Origin: Streptomyces sp. NBC_00510
Lineage (GTDB): Bacteria > Actinomycetota > Actinomycetes > Streptomycetales > Streptomycetaceae
DNA length: 64,000 nt
NCBI GenBank assembly: GCA_036013505.1
Contig: CP107851.1
Location: forward strand, 3,481,501 to 3,545,500
Reading direction: 5' to 3'
The position numbers and the translations under genes are program-made. Shown piece by piece: positions 57,415-64,000 of the stretch. Position 1 is the first letter of the stretch, and every line of letters starts with the position of its first letter. A model generated the notes under the pieces. It searched no databases and was not told the origin of the DNA. It saw only the letters and a list, made by a program, of their open reading frames with translations.

Positions 57415-57454
57415 GGATAGTGGCACTATCCATGCTTGGATAGTGCCACTATCC
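57415..57454. promoter_or_regulatory. Duplicated palindromic operators between DUF4188 and merR
   Basis: GGATAGTGGCACTATCC (57415-57431) and GGATAGTGCCACTATCC (57438-57454) are each perfect palindromes of 17 bp around one central base, and also reverse complements of each other, 6 bp apart. Located 24 nt upstream of the DUF4188 start and 19 nt upstream of merR. Most likely the binding sites of the MerR regulator, controlling both genes. Confidence 0.75.
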
Positions 57455-57472
57455 AACGGAGGGCGCAAGGGA

Positions 57473-58117
57473 ATGCGACTGGCGGAGCTGAGTGAACGCA
57501 GCGGCGTGGCGACGGCCACGATCAAGTACTACCTGCGCGAGGGACTGCTGCAGCCCGGCCGTCGCGTCACGGCCACGCAGGCCGAGTACGGGGAGGAGCA
57601 CCTGCGCCGGCTGCGCTTCGTCCGGGCGCTGATCCAGATCGGCAAGGTGCCGGTGGCCACCGCACGGGAGGTGCTCGCCGCGGTGGAGGACGAGTCGCTC
57701 AACCAGCACCTGCGGCTCGGCGCCGCCACCTTCGTCCTGCCGCACGGCCCGGAGCCCGACGAGGACGACCCGGCGACGGAGACCGCCCGCCGCGAGGTGG
57801 ACGGTCTGATGGCCGAACTCGGCTGGCGGTACGGCGGCGAGGAGCACGGCCCCTCCCCCGCGTACCGGATGCTCGTCACGGCGGTCGCCGCCCTGACCCG
57901 CCTCGGATACCCCAGCGGCGCGCGGCACTTGGCGCCCTACGCGCGGCTGGCCGCCCAACAGGCCGTCCACGACCTGGATCTGGTCGAGACGTACGACACC
58001 CCGCTGGAACAGGCGGCCGCCGCCGTGACGCTCACGGTGCTCTACGAGCCCGTGCTGCTGAGCCTGCGCCGGCTCGCCGAGGCCGAGGAGTCCCGGCGCC
58101 GCTTCGGAGTTGGGTGA
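57473..58117 (+). CDS. MerR-family transcriptional regulator
   Basis: 214 residues. The N-terminal winged helix MRLAELSERSGVATATIKYY followed by LREGLLQPGRRVTATQAEYG and a coiled-coil dimerisation region are MerR-type; the C-terminal domain (about 95-214) is helical and lacks the metal-binding cysteines of MerR, so an organic or unknown ligand is expected. ATG at 57473. Convergent with the tRNA cluster across a strong hairpin, and divergent from DUF4188. Confidence 0.9.
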   Translation: MRLAELSERSGVATATIKYYLREGLLQPGRRVTATQAEYGEEHLRRLRFVRALIQIGKVPVATAREVLAAVEDESLNQHLRLGAATFVLPHGPEPDEDDPATETARREVDGLMAELGWRYGGEEHGPSPAYRMLVTAVAALTRLGYPSGARHLAPYARLAAQQAVHDLDLVETYDTPLEQAAAAVTLTVLYEPVLLSLRRLAEAEESRRRFGVG

Positions 58118-58152
58118 GGCGGGCCGCCAGGAACGGCCGCGGACGGGGAAAC

Positions 58153-58188
58153 AGGAGAGGCCCCCCGCCGAAGCGGGGGGCCTCTCCT
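58153..58188. terminator. Bidirectional terminator between merR and the tRNA cluster
   Basis: A perfect 15-bp stem (AGGAGAGGCCCCCCG / CGGGGGGCCTCTCCT) with loop CCGAAG lies 6 nt from the 3' end of tRNA-Glu and 36 nt after the merR stop. It should end both transcripts. Confidence 0.85.
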
Positions 58189-58193
58189 CGATG

Positions 58194-58266
58194 TACCCCC
58201 GACCGGATTCGAACCGGCGCTACCGCCTTGAGAGGGCGGCGTGCTAGGCCGCTACACAACGGGGGC
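58194..58266 (-). tRNA. tRNA-Glu (CTC), copy 1
   Basis: Full cloverleaf on the minus strand: acceptor GCCCCCG/CGGGGGT, anticodon loop CTCTCAA with anticodon CTC, T-loop TTCGAAT. The anticodon stem pair 28-42 is C-G. No CCA is encoded. Identical to copy 2. Confidence 0.95.
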
Positions 58267-58284
58267 AAGTCTTGTGGAAATGTG

Positions 58285-58356
58285 CTGGGGTACCAGGACT
58301 CGAACCTAGACTAAATGAACCAGAATCACTCGTGCTGCCAATTACACCATACCCCA
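58285..58356 (-). tRNA. tRNA-Gln (CTG), variant copy
   Basis: Minus strand; acceptor TGGGGTA/TACCCCA, anticodon loop TTCTGGT with anticodon CTG. Compared with the other tRNA-Gln, position 28 is G (not C) and position 42 is U (not G), so the anticodon stem has a G28-U42 wobble pair. Confidence 0.95.
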
Positions 58357-58368
58357 TGGTGTGTCAAG

Positions 58369-58441
58369 TACCCCCGACCGGATTCGAACCGGCGCTACCG
58401 CCTTGAGAGGGCGGCGTGCTAGGCCGCTACACAACGGGGGC
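58369..58441 (-). tRNA. tRNA-Glu (CTC), copy 2
   Basis: Same cloverleaf as copy 1, anticodon CTC, with a C-G pair at 28-42. Lies 12 nt from the variant tRNA-Gln. Confidence 0.95.
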
Positions 58442-58468
58442 CCTAGCGATCCCTGCCAGAGAGATCAG

Positions 58469-58541
58469 TACCCCCGACCGGATTCGAACCGGCGCTACTG
58501 CCTTGAGAGGGCAGCGTGCTAGGCCGCTACACAACGGGGGC
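58469..58541 (-). tRNA. tRNA-Glu (CTC), copy 3, compensatory variant
   Basis: As the other tRNA-Glu copies, but position 28 is U and 42 is A, a fully compensated change in the anticodon stem. Anticodon CTC. Confidence 0.95.
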
Positions 58542-58558
58542 TTTGCAGAAGATCTGCG

Positions 58559-58630
58559 CTGGGGTACCAGGACTCGAACCTAGACTAACTGAACCAGAAT
58601 CAGTCGTGCTGCCAATTACACCATACCCCA
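58559..58630 (-). tRNA. tRNA-Gln (CTG), standard copy
   Basis: Minus strand; anticodon stem ACTGA/TCAGT perfectly paired around loop TTCTGGT (anticodon CTG). First gene of the cluster in the direction of transcription. Confidence 0.95.
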
Positions 58631-58639
58631 CCAAAACTC

Positions 58640-58659
58640 AACCCCCCGTGGGGGGTTTT
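58640..58659 (-). terminator. Hairpin between the HAD gene and the tRNA cluster
   Basis: AACCCCCC and GGGGGGTT pair around a very short loop, followed by a small T run on either strand. It lies 9 nt upstream of the first tRNA and 59 nt downstream of the HAD stop, and probably ends the HAD transcript. Confidence 0.6.
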
Positions 58660-58718
58660 GTTTGGCCGCGCTTCCCGCGCTGGCCTTTTCGGCCCGCCCG
58701 GGCGGCGCAGGAAGAACA

Positions 58719-59438
58719 TTACCCGATCGGTGACGGGGCTCCAAAACGAGTATCCGCCGCCAGAAGTGCGGGCAGCTCCGCGAGCCCCATGATCCGCCGC
58801 AGGTCCGGCGCGGTGACGGAACCCGTACGGTCCAGCCACACCCCGTACAGGCCCGCCGCGTCCGCGCCGCGCGCGTCGGTGTCGGCCTTGTCGCCCACGT
58901 AGGCGACCTCCGCCGGCGGCAGTCCCAGCGCCCGGCACGCTCCCAGGAAGGCCTCCGGCGCGGGCTTGGCGTGCCCCAGTTCCTGCGAGCACACCAGGCA
59001 CTCGAAGCGGTCGCGCAGGCCCAGCCGGGTCAGCTTGCGCTCCTGGTGGGCGGTGCTGGAGTTGGACAGCAGGCCGTGCCGGTAGCCGGGGGTGAGGGCC
59101 TCCAGGACCGGTACGACGTCGGGGAAGACCGCCCAGGCGGCCTCGAAATGGACGTAGTAGGCCGCGAACCAGGCGTCGGCCGCGGCGTCGCCGACGGTCG
59201 GCCCCAGCAAGGCCCTGACCCGCTCCCTGCGGTGCTCGGTGAAGGTCAGCTCTCCGGTGAGGAAGCGCGCGTAGTGCGTCTCCATGACCTCGCGCCACGT
59301 CCGCAGCGCCCGCTCCTCGCCGCCGAACGCGCCGAGCAGACCCTCGGCCTCCAGGTGACGCAGCGCTCCGGCCCGCTCGGCGCCCGAGTAGTCGAAGATC
59401 GTGTCGTCGATGTCCCAGAGCACGGCGCGGATCGGCAT
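58719..59438 (-). CDS. HAD-superfamily hydrolase
   Basis: 239 residues. Motif I AVLWDIDDTIFDYSG (nucleophile DxD), motif II LLSNSSTA, and motif III/IV KLTRLGLRD ... VAYVGDKADTDARGADAAG are those of a HAD phosphatase of the PhoS/YjjG type. Substrate unknown. It starts 9 nt after the RluA-type gene and is likely co-transcribed with it. Confidence 0.92.
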   Translation of the reverse strand: MPIRAVLWDIDDTIFDYSGAERAGALRHLEAEGLLGAFGGEERALRTWREVMETHYARFLTGELTFTEHRRERVRALLGPTVGDAAADAWFAAYYVHFEAAWAVFPDVVPVLEALTPGYRHGLLSNSSTAHQERKLTRLGLRDRFECLVCSQELGHAKPAPEAFLGACRALGLPPAEVAYVGDKADTDARGADAAGLYGVWLDRTGSVTAPDLRRIMGLAELPALLAADTRFGAPSPIG

Positions 59439-59447
59439 ATGCCGACT

Positions 59448-60407
59448 CTAGCCCTGTGCTCCGTCCGGGGTACCGGCACGTGGCGGACACCGGGTGAACA
59501 GCGTCCGGCCGCTCTCGAAACGGTGCCGCTCGCCCGTCACGGGGTCGTCGAACTCCAGCACCCGGGCCAGCAGCCGCAGCGGGCGGGAGAAGTCGCCGGG
59601 TGCGGCGGGCGGCAGGACGTGCGGGTAGACGGGGTCGCCGAGGATCGGCACCCCCAGGGCGTTCATGTGCACCCGCAACTGATGGGTACGGCCGGTCTCG
59701 GGGCGGAGCCGGTAGCGGGCCAGCCCGTCGCGGTGGTCCAGCAGTTCCACGTGGCTGCGGGCGTTGGGCTCGCCGGGGACCTCCCGGGCCGCCATCTCAC
59801 CGCGCTCCTTCACGATCCGGCTCTCCACCGTGCGCGGCAGCGCCAGGGCGGGGTCGTGCCGGGCCACCGCCTCGTACTCCTTGCGGGCCAGCCGGTCCCG
59901 GAAGATCGTCTGGTAGGCGCCGCGCAGCTCGGGGCGGATCACGAACATCACCACGCCCGCCGTGAGCCGGTCGAGGCGGTGGGCCGGGCTCAACTCGGGC
60001 AGCGCGAGGTCGTGGCGCAACCGGGTGAGCGCCGTCTCCACGACGTGGCCGCCGCGCGGCATGGTGGCGAGGAAGTGGGGCTTGTCGACGACGAGCAGCC
60101 GGTCGTCCCGGTGGAGCACCTCGATGCCGAAGGGCACCGGGACCTCCTCCGGCAGTTCCCGGTGGAACCAGACGTAGCCGCCCGGACGGTAGGCGGCGTC
60201 AGGGGAAAGCGGGCCGTCGGCGCCGTGCACCTCCCCCGCCGCGAACATGGCGTCCACCCGCTGCGGGGAGACCGCGGCGCCGAACCGGTCCACCAGGTGG
60301 TCGCGGACCGTCGCCCAGGTCCCGGTGCCGGGCAGCCGCACGCGCACGGGGTCGACCCCGCGGCGCTGGGGCAGCGGGGGGATCGGGGGCCTGGTCCTGC
60401 GGCGCAT
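59448..60407 (-). CDS. RluA-family pseudouridine synthase
   Basis: 319 residues. The catalytic motif SPAHRLDRLTAGVVMF (active-site Asp in HRLDRxTSG-like sequence) and RPETGRTHQLRVHMNALG are characteristic of the RluA/RsuA superfamily. An S4-like N-terminus is weak. It modifies uridine in rRNA or tRNA; the exact target is not predictable. Sixty-nine nt downstream of gltX. Confidence 0.92.
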   Translation of the reverse strand: MRRRTRPPIPPLPQRRGVDPVRVRLPGTGTWATVRDHLVDRFGAAVSPQRVDAMFAAGEVHGADGPLSPDAAYRPGGYVWFHRELPEEVPVPFGIEVLHRDDRLLVVDKPHFLATMPRGGHVVETALTRLRHDLALPELSPAHRLDRLTAGVVMFVIRPELRGAYQTIFRDRLARKEYEAVARHDPALALPRTVESRIVKERGEMAAREVPGEPNARSHVELLDHRDGLARYRLRPETGRTHQLRVHMNALGVPILGDPVYPHVLPPAAPGDFSRPLRLLARVLEFDDPVTGERHRFESGRTLFTRCPPRAGTPDGAQG

Positions 60408-60476
60408 GGCGTGGTCCGGGAAGCGTGCCGCCCCGGGCTCCTGGTGAAGGGCCCGGGGCGGATCGGCGTACCGCGG

Positions 60477-61961
60477 TCAGCCGGCGAGCTTCGCCAGGGC
60501 GGCGTCGACGCGGGCCAGGGTGCGCTCGCGGCCGAGCACTTCGAGGGACTCGAAGAGCGGCAGTCCGACGGTGCGGCCGGTGACGGCGACCCGGACCGGC
60601 GCCTGGGCCTTGCCGAGCTTGAGGCCGTGGGTCTCGCCGGCGGCGAGGACGGCGTCCTTCAGGGCCTCGGCGTTCCAGTCGGCGGCCGCCAGGTTCTCGC
60701 GGGCGGTGGTGAGCAGCGCCGAGGCGGCGGCCGCGTCCTTCATCGCCTTCTGCCAGGACGCCTCGTCCTCCACCGGCGTGTCGAGGAAGAGGAAGTCGAC
60801 GTTGTCGGTGATGTCGGAGAGCACGGTCAGACGGGTCTGCGCGTGCGGCGCGATCGCCTCGAAGGCGGCCTGGTCGAACGCCTCGGGCGCCCAGGGGGCG
60901 AACGGGGCCTTCAGCCACGGGCCGCAGGCCTCGGCGAACGCCTTCACGTCCAGCATGCGGATGTGGTCGGCGTTGATCGCCTCGGCCTTCTTGAGGTCGA
61001 AGCGCGCCGGGTTGGCGTTGACCGCGTCGATGTCGAAGGCGGCCACCATCTCCTCGACGGTGAAGACGTCGCGGTCGGCGGAGAGCGACCAGCCGAGCAG
61101 CGACAGGTAGTTCAGCAGGCCCTCGGGGAGGAAGCCGCGCTCCCGGTAGAGGTTGAGGGAGGACTGCGGGTCGCGCTTGGAGAGCTTCTTGTTGCCCTCG
61201 CCCATGACGTACGGCAGGTGGCCGAAGTACGGGGTCGTGCCGTTGCCGACGCCGATCTCGGCGAGCGCGCGGTAGAGCGCGATCTGGCGCGGGGTGGAGG
61301 ACAGCAGGTCCTCGCCGCGCAGCACGTGCGTGATCTCCATCAGCGCGTCGTCGACCGGGTTGACCAGCGTGTACAGCGGGGCGCCGTTGGCCCGGACGAT
61401 GCCGTAGTCGGGCACGTTGTCCGGGGTGAAGGTCAGCTCGCCGCGGACGAGGTCGGTGAAGGTGATCGTCTCGTCGGGCATGCGGAAGCGGACGATGGGC
61501 TCGCGGCCCTCGCGCTCGTACGCGTCGACCTGCTCGGCGGTGAGGTCGCGGCAGTGGCCGTCGTAGCCGGAGGGGCGGCCGGCGGCGCGGGCGGCCTCGC
61601 GGCGCTCGTCGAGCTCCTCGGTGGTGCAGTAGCACTTGTACGCGTGGCCGGACCCGAGCAGCTTCGCGGCGACGTCCTTGTAGACGTCCATGCGCTGCGA
61701 CTGCCGGTAGGGCGCGTGCGGGCCGCCGACCTCGGGGCCCTCGTCCCAGTCGAAGCCGAGCCAGCGCATGGCCTCCAGCAGCTGCTGGTACGACTCCTCG
61801 GAGTCGCGGGCGGCGTCGGTGTCCTCGATGCGGAAGACCAGGGTGCCCTGGTGGTGGCGGGCGAACGCCCAGTTGAACAGGACGGTGCGGACCAGGCCCA
61901 CGTGCGGGTTGCCGGTCGGCGAGGGGCAGAAACGTACGCGTACGGGTGCTGCGCTAGTCAC
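60477..61961 (-). CDS. gltX: Glutamyl-tRNA synthetase
   Basis: 494 residues, class I synthetase. The HIGH motif appears as [14 protein letters not shown], the KMSKS motif as [10 protein letters not shown]. The C-terminal anticodon-binding cage is complete. Actinobacteria make Gln-tRNA by amidation of Glu-tRNA-Gln, so the enzyme is expected to be non-discriminating and to charge both tRNA families encoded 2-3 kb away. GTG start overlaps the FAH stop by 8 nt. Confidence 0.96.
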   Translation of the reverse strand: MTSAAPVRVRFCPSPTGNPHVGLVRTVLFNWAFARHHQGTLVFRIEDTDAARDSEESYQQLLEAMRWLGFDWDEGPEVGGPHAPYRQSQRMDVYKDVAAKLLGSGHAYKCYCTTEELDERREAARAAGRPSGYDGHCRDLTAEQVDAYEREGREPIVRFRMPDETITFTDLVRGELTFTPDNVPDYGIVRANGAPLYTLVNPVDDALMEITHVLRGEDLLSSTPRQIALYRALAEIGVGNGTTPYFGHLPYVMGEGNKKLSKRDPQSSLNLYRERGFLPEGLLNYLSLLGWSLSADRDVFTVEEMVAAFDIDAVNANPARFDLKKAEAINADHIRMLDVKAFAEACGPWLKAPFAPWAPEAFDQAAFEAIAPHAQTRLTVLSDITDNVDFLFLDTPVEDEASWQKAMKDAAAASALLTTARENLAAADWNAEALKDAVLAAGETHGLKLGKAQAPVRVAVTGRTVGLPLFESLEVLGRERTLARVDAALAKLAG

Positions 61962-62745
61962 GCTTGATCACCTTGTTGGTGAGAGTGCCGATGCCTTCGA
62001 TGGTGACGGCGACCTCGTCGCCGACGTGGAGCGGTCCGACCCCCGCCGGGGTGCCGGTGAGGACGACGTCGCCCGGGAGCAGCGTCATGGCCTCGGTGAT
62101 GTGCACGATCAGGTCCTCGATGGAGCGGATCATCTGGCTCGTGCGGCCGGACTGGCGCGGTTCGCCGTTGACGGTGGCGGTGACGGCGAGGTCGTTGGCG
62201 GCGGCGAGGTCCAGGTCCGTCTCGATCCAGGGGCCGATGGGGCACGAGGAGTCGAAGCCCTTGGCGCGCGCCCACTGCTTCTCGGCCTTCTGGGCGTCCC
62301 GCGCGGTGACGTCGTTGGCGCAGGTGTACCCGAGGACGACCTCGGCGACGCGCTCGCGCGGGACCTCGCGGCACATCCGTCCGATGACGACGGCGAGCTC
62401 GGCCTCGTGGTGCACCTCCTGCGAGAAGGAGGGGTAGACGATGGGGTCGCCCGGGCCGATCACCGAGGTGGACGGCTTGAAGAAGGCGACCGGGACCTCC
62501 GGCACCTCGTTGCCCAGTTCGGCGGCGTGTTCGGCGTAGTTCCGCCCGATCGCGACGACCTTGCTGGGGAGCACGGGCGGCAGCAGCCGGACCTTGCTCA
62601 GCGGCACCTTCGTGCCGGAGCGCTCGTACTCGGCGAACGGGATGCCCTTGATGATGTCGAGGACGAGTCCGTCCGGGACGGACTCGTCGCCCTCGACGAC
62701 GCCGAAGGCGACATTGCCGTCGATGGAGAACCTGGCGATGCGCAC
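61954..62745 (-). CDS. Fumarylacetoacetate hydrolase-family protein
   Basis: 263 residues. The FAH fold metal ligands are in [13 protein letters not shown] and CANDVTARD, and [20 protein letters not shown] is the hallmark C-terminal motif. Family members hydrolyse or isomerise diketo acids, often in aromatic catabolism, or detoxify oxaloacetate-like compounds; substrate not inferable here. Coupled to gltX by an 8-nt overlap, which is common in actinobacteria. Confidence 0.92.
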   Translation of the reverse strand: MRIARFSIDGNVAFGVVEGDESVPDGLVLDIIKGIPFAEYERSGTKVPLSKVRLLPPVLPSKVVAIGRNYAEHAAELGNEVPEVPVAFFKPSTSVIGPGDPIVYPSFSQEVHHEAELAVVIGRMCREVPRERVAEVVLGYTCANDVTARDAQKAEKQWARAKGFDSSCPIGPWIETDLDLAAANDLAVTATVNGEPRQSGRTSQMIRSIEDLIVHITEAMTLLPGDVVLTGTPAGVGPLHVGDEVAVTIEGIGTLTNKVIKRD

Positions 62746-62830
62746 GGGAAGCAGCTCACCTCACTGGCCGGAGACTGACGCTCCAGGTTATCCCGGGGGT
62801 GGCTCCCGGACCCGCCCGCCGAGCCGCGCC

Positions 62831-63019
62831 TCAGGCGGTCGGCAGCTCCGTCAGGACGGTGCGGCGGGGGTTGGCGGTCTGCCGGGGCAGCACGACGGCT
62901 TCCGCGTCCTCGACGGCCGGAGCGACCTCTGCGGTCCGCGTGTCCTCGGCGTCCACCAGGTGCGCGAGGGTGGTGCGGCGCGGGTTGGCTATGGGTCGCA
63001 TGATCATGGTCGTCTTCAT
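62831..63019 (-). CDS. Small protein with two ANPRRT repeats
   Basis: 62 residues: MKTTMIMRPIANPRRTTLAH ... then LPRQTANPRRTVLTELPTA. The two segments share R-x-x-ANPRRT-x-L-x-x-L. No signal peptide, membrane segment or cysteine. Third-position GC is high, supporting a real gene, but the ribosome binding site is weak (GAGG 12-15 nt upstream). Unrecognised. Located between the FAH gene and the sensor kinase; might be a small regulator or peptide precursor (inference). Confidence 0.65.
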   Translation of the reverse strand: MKTTMIMRPIANPRRTTLAHLVDAEDTRTAEVAPAVEDAEAVVLPRQTANPRRTVLTELPTA

Positions 63020-63585
63020 GGGCCGGTCAGAACCTCGTGTTGTTACCGGGCGCCCAGCGAGGCGCGGTTGACGTAGTACACGGCTGTGTCAAACGTCAAT
63101 CTATCGGCGCCCATTCCCCGATCTGGATGACCAATACAACTGACGGTCTGTGATTTTCCTCACGAACGCGGGGACAAGCAGGGCGTATCGGTCGGCCGCC
63201 CGATACCAGCGAAACCGACATCACGGCCCATCCGGACTCTTCACCCCCGGTTGGCAGCAGCCGGGCGCCGGCCGGCGGGCCCCAACACCCCTGGAGAAAG
63301 CCCGGATTGCCGGAAGACATCCGAAAGGCCACCGACACCGTGTGATCCATCGGACGCACTGAGTCACGTATTCCACTCGAAACATGTCGGCCCTTGTTGG
63401 ACGTGCGGCACTGTGCTGGAATTCCCCGGACCGCCGTATCAACAGATGCCGGCGCGCAGGGGGGAGCGTGCGATCGCCGAGCGGCGGCGGCCAATGGGTA
63501 TCCGCCGGGGAGGGCGGGACTCCGAAGACTCGACACCGTCCTGCCGCCCGTGCGGGGGACGCCTGGTCCAGAGGTTGCGACGCTA
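63020..63585. other. Long intergenic region before the sensor kinase
   Basis: 566 nt between the repeat-peptide gene and the divergent sensor kinase. Promoters for both must lie here. A TTGACG on the minus strand at about 63097 and a TTGACA just after could serve the repeat-peptide gene. Frames in this region lack Streptomyces codon bias. No tRNA, repeat or obvious hairpin. Confidence 0.5.
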
Positions 63586-64000
63586 GTGCAGGGACGTTTC
63601 AAGAGGGATGGCGGCGCTGCGGGCGACCCGGAACAGCGCGGTGGGACCGATCACGGTCCCGCCCGCCGGGATGAAACCGCAGACGCCGGAACCGCGGGCG
63701 CACAGAGCAGCGCCACGCCGGGAAGCGGTGTGCGCACCGGCCCGAAGCACGGCTCCCGAATAGCCATGCGCAACTGGCGCATCAGCACTCGTCTGGTGTC
63801 GCTGCTCGCGCTGCCGGTGGTCGCCGCGACCACCCTGGGTGCGCTCCGCATCCAGAGCTCGCTGGAGAACGTGCAGCAGCTGGAGGCCATGACCTCGCTG
63901 ACCGACCTCACGGAGCAGGCGACCAAGCTCGCCGCCGCGCTCCAGGAGGAGCGAGACGTCTCGGCCGGCCCGCTGTCCAGCACGCCCCGGGACGAGGGCG
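63586..64000 (+). CDS. cvnA1: Conservon-type sensor histidine kinase (CvnA-like), 3' end outside window
   Basis: 138 codons to the window edge from the GTG at 63586. A hydrophilic N-terminal stretch (VQGRFKRDGGAAGDPEQRGG) leads to a membrane segment TRLVSLLALPVVAATTLGAL and an extracytoplasmic coiled region ENVQQLEAMTSLTDLTEQAT ending QEERDVSAGPLSST, the nitrate/sulfate-sensor-like layout of CvnA kinases. The kinase domain lies beyond the window. Position matches S. coelicolor cvnA1, head of a cvnABCD conservon. Weak ribosome binding site. Confidence 0.82.
   Translation, partial: MQGRFKRDGGAAGDPEQRGGTDHGPARRDETADAGTAGAQSSATPGSGVRTGPKHGSRIAMRNWRISTRLVSLLALPVVAATTLGALRIQSSLENVQQLEAMTSLTDLTEQATKLAAALQEERDVSAGPLSSTPRDEG

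Noticed and set aside
58194..58630. Repeated 70-bp units that look like a repeat array
   Set aside because: They are tRNA-Glu and tRNA-Gln genes with full cloverleaf structure.
63251..63586. 111-codon plus-strand ORF just before the sensor kinase
   Set aside because: Codon bias is poor and the sequence is not protein-like; treated as intergenic.

Overview
The window is a piece of a Streptomyces chromosome. The evidence is very high G+C with strong third-position bias, frequent GTG starts, and actinomycete markers: the NsdA regulator, four clustered type I signal peptidases, a Lys/Ala-tailed HU protein, an adenylylation-type GlnK/GlnD pair, a CofC for F420, NdgR beside leuCD, and the start of a conservon sensor kinase. 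Gene order matches my memory of the S. coelicolor SCO55xx-56xx core region read in reverse, and part of it (DUF177, a SepIVA-like gene, rnc, mutM, acyP, smc, ftsY, amt, glnK, glnD, ffh) is also shared with mycobacteria. I see no IS element, prophage, CRISPR array or replication origin.

Layout. 1-9.8 kb (minus strand): dprA (cut by the window edge), a ComM/YifB ATPase, a YraN nuclease-fold protein, DUF2469, a Nudix hydrolase, signal peptidases sipZ-Y-X-W, then rplS, trmD, rimM, khpA and rpsP. 10-15.8 kb: an SprT-like zinc protein, an archaeal/eukaryote-type ProRS, a methyltransferase, an FtsH paralogue and an acetyltransferase. 15.8-25.8 kb: the SRP pair ffh and ftsY around the nitrogen-sensing module glnD, glnK, amtB (with a GlnR operator), plus nsdA and a prim-pol-like protein. 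25.9-32.4 kb: a flavin monooxygenase, a frameshifted glucose permease (glcP), smc and a small coiled-coil gene. 32.6-45.4 kb: a possible ATT-start micro-ORF, acyP, a secreted CAP protein, a phosphotransferase, an HxlR regulator, mutM, rnc, rpmF, DUF177, a SepIVA-like protein, coaD, rsmD, a Streptomyces-type hypothetical, recG and a DAK2/FakA-like protein. 45.7-53.9 kb: rpmB, thiD, thiL, a lone RAM domain, DUF3515, ddl-gpsA-plsC, cofC, a small OB-like protein, hupS and a small hypothetical. 54-58.1 kb: leuD-leuC with divergent ndgR, then DUF4188 with divergent merR. 58.2-64 kb: three tRNA-Glu and two tRNA-Gln genes, a HAD phosphatase, an RluA-type synthase, gltX, an FAH-family protein, a repeat-containing peptide gene and the 5' end of a Cvn-type sensor kinase.

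Functionally this is mostly housekeeping: ribosome assembly and tRNA modification, SRP targeting and signal peptide cleavage, chromosome organisation, DNA repair, ammonium sensing, leucine, thiamine, CoA, phospholipid and peptidoglycan-precursor synthesis. The most notable items are regulatory or lesion-like: a duplicated perfect palindrome between DUF4188 and merR; an ndgR promoter with the operator in its spacer and a probably leaderless start; GlnR boxes before amtB; a structured rplS leader; an SD-sequestering hairpin before yraN; the glcP frameshift; the 149-nt sipX/sipY overlap; and two small unrecognised ORFs. Coordinates derived by counting bases by eye may be off by one.
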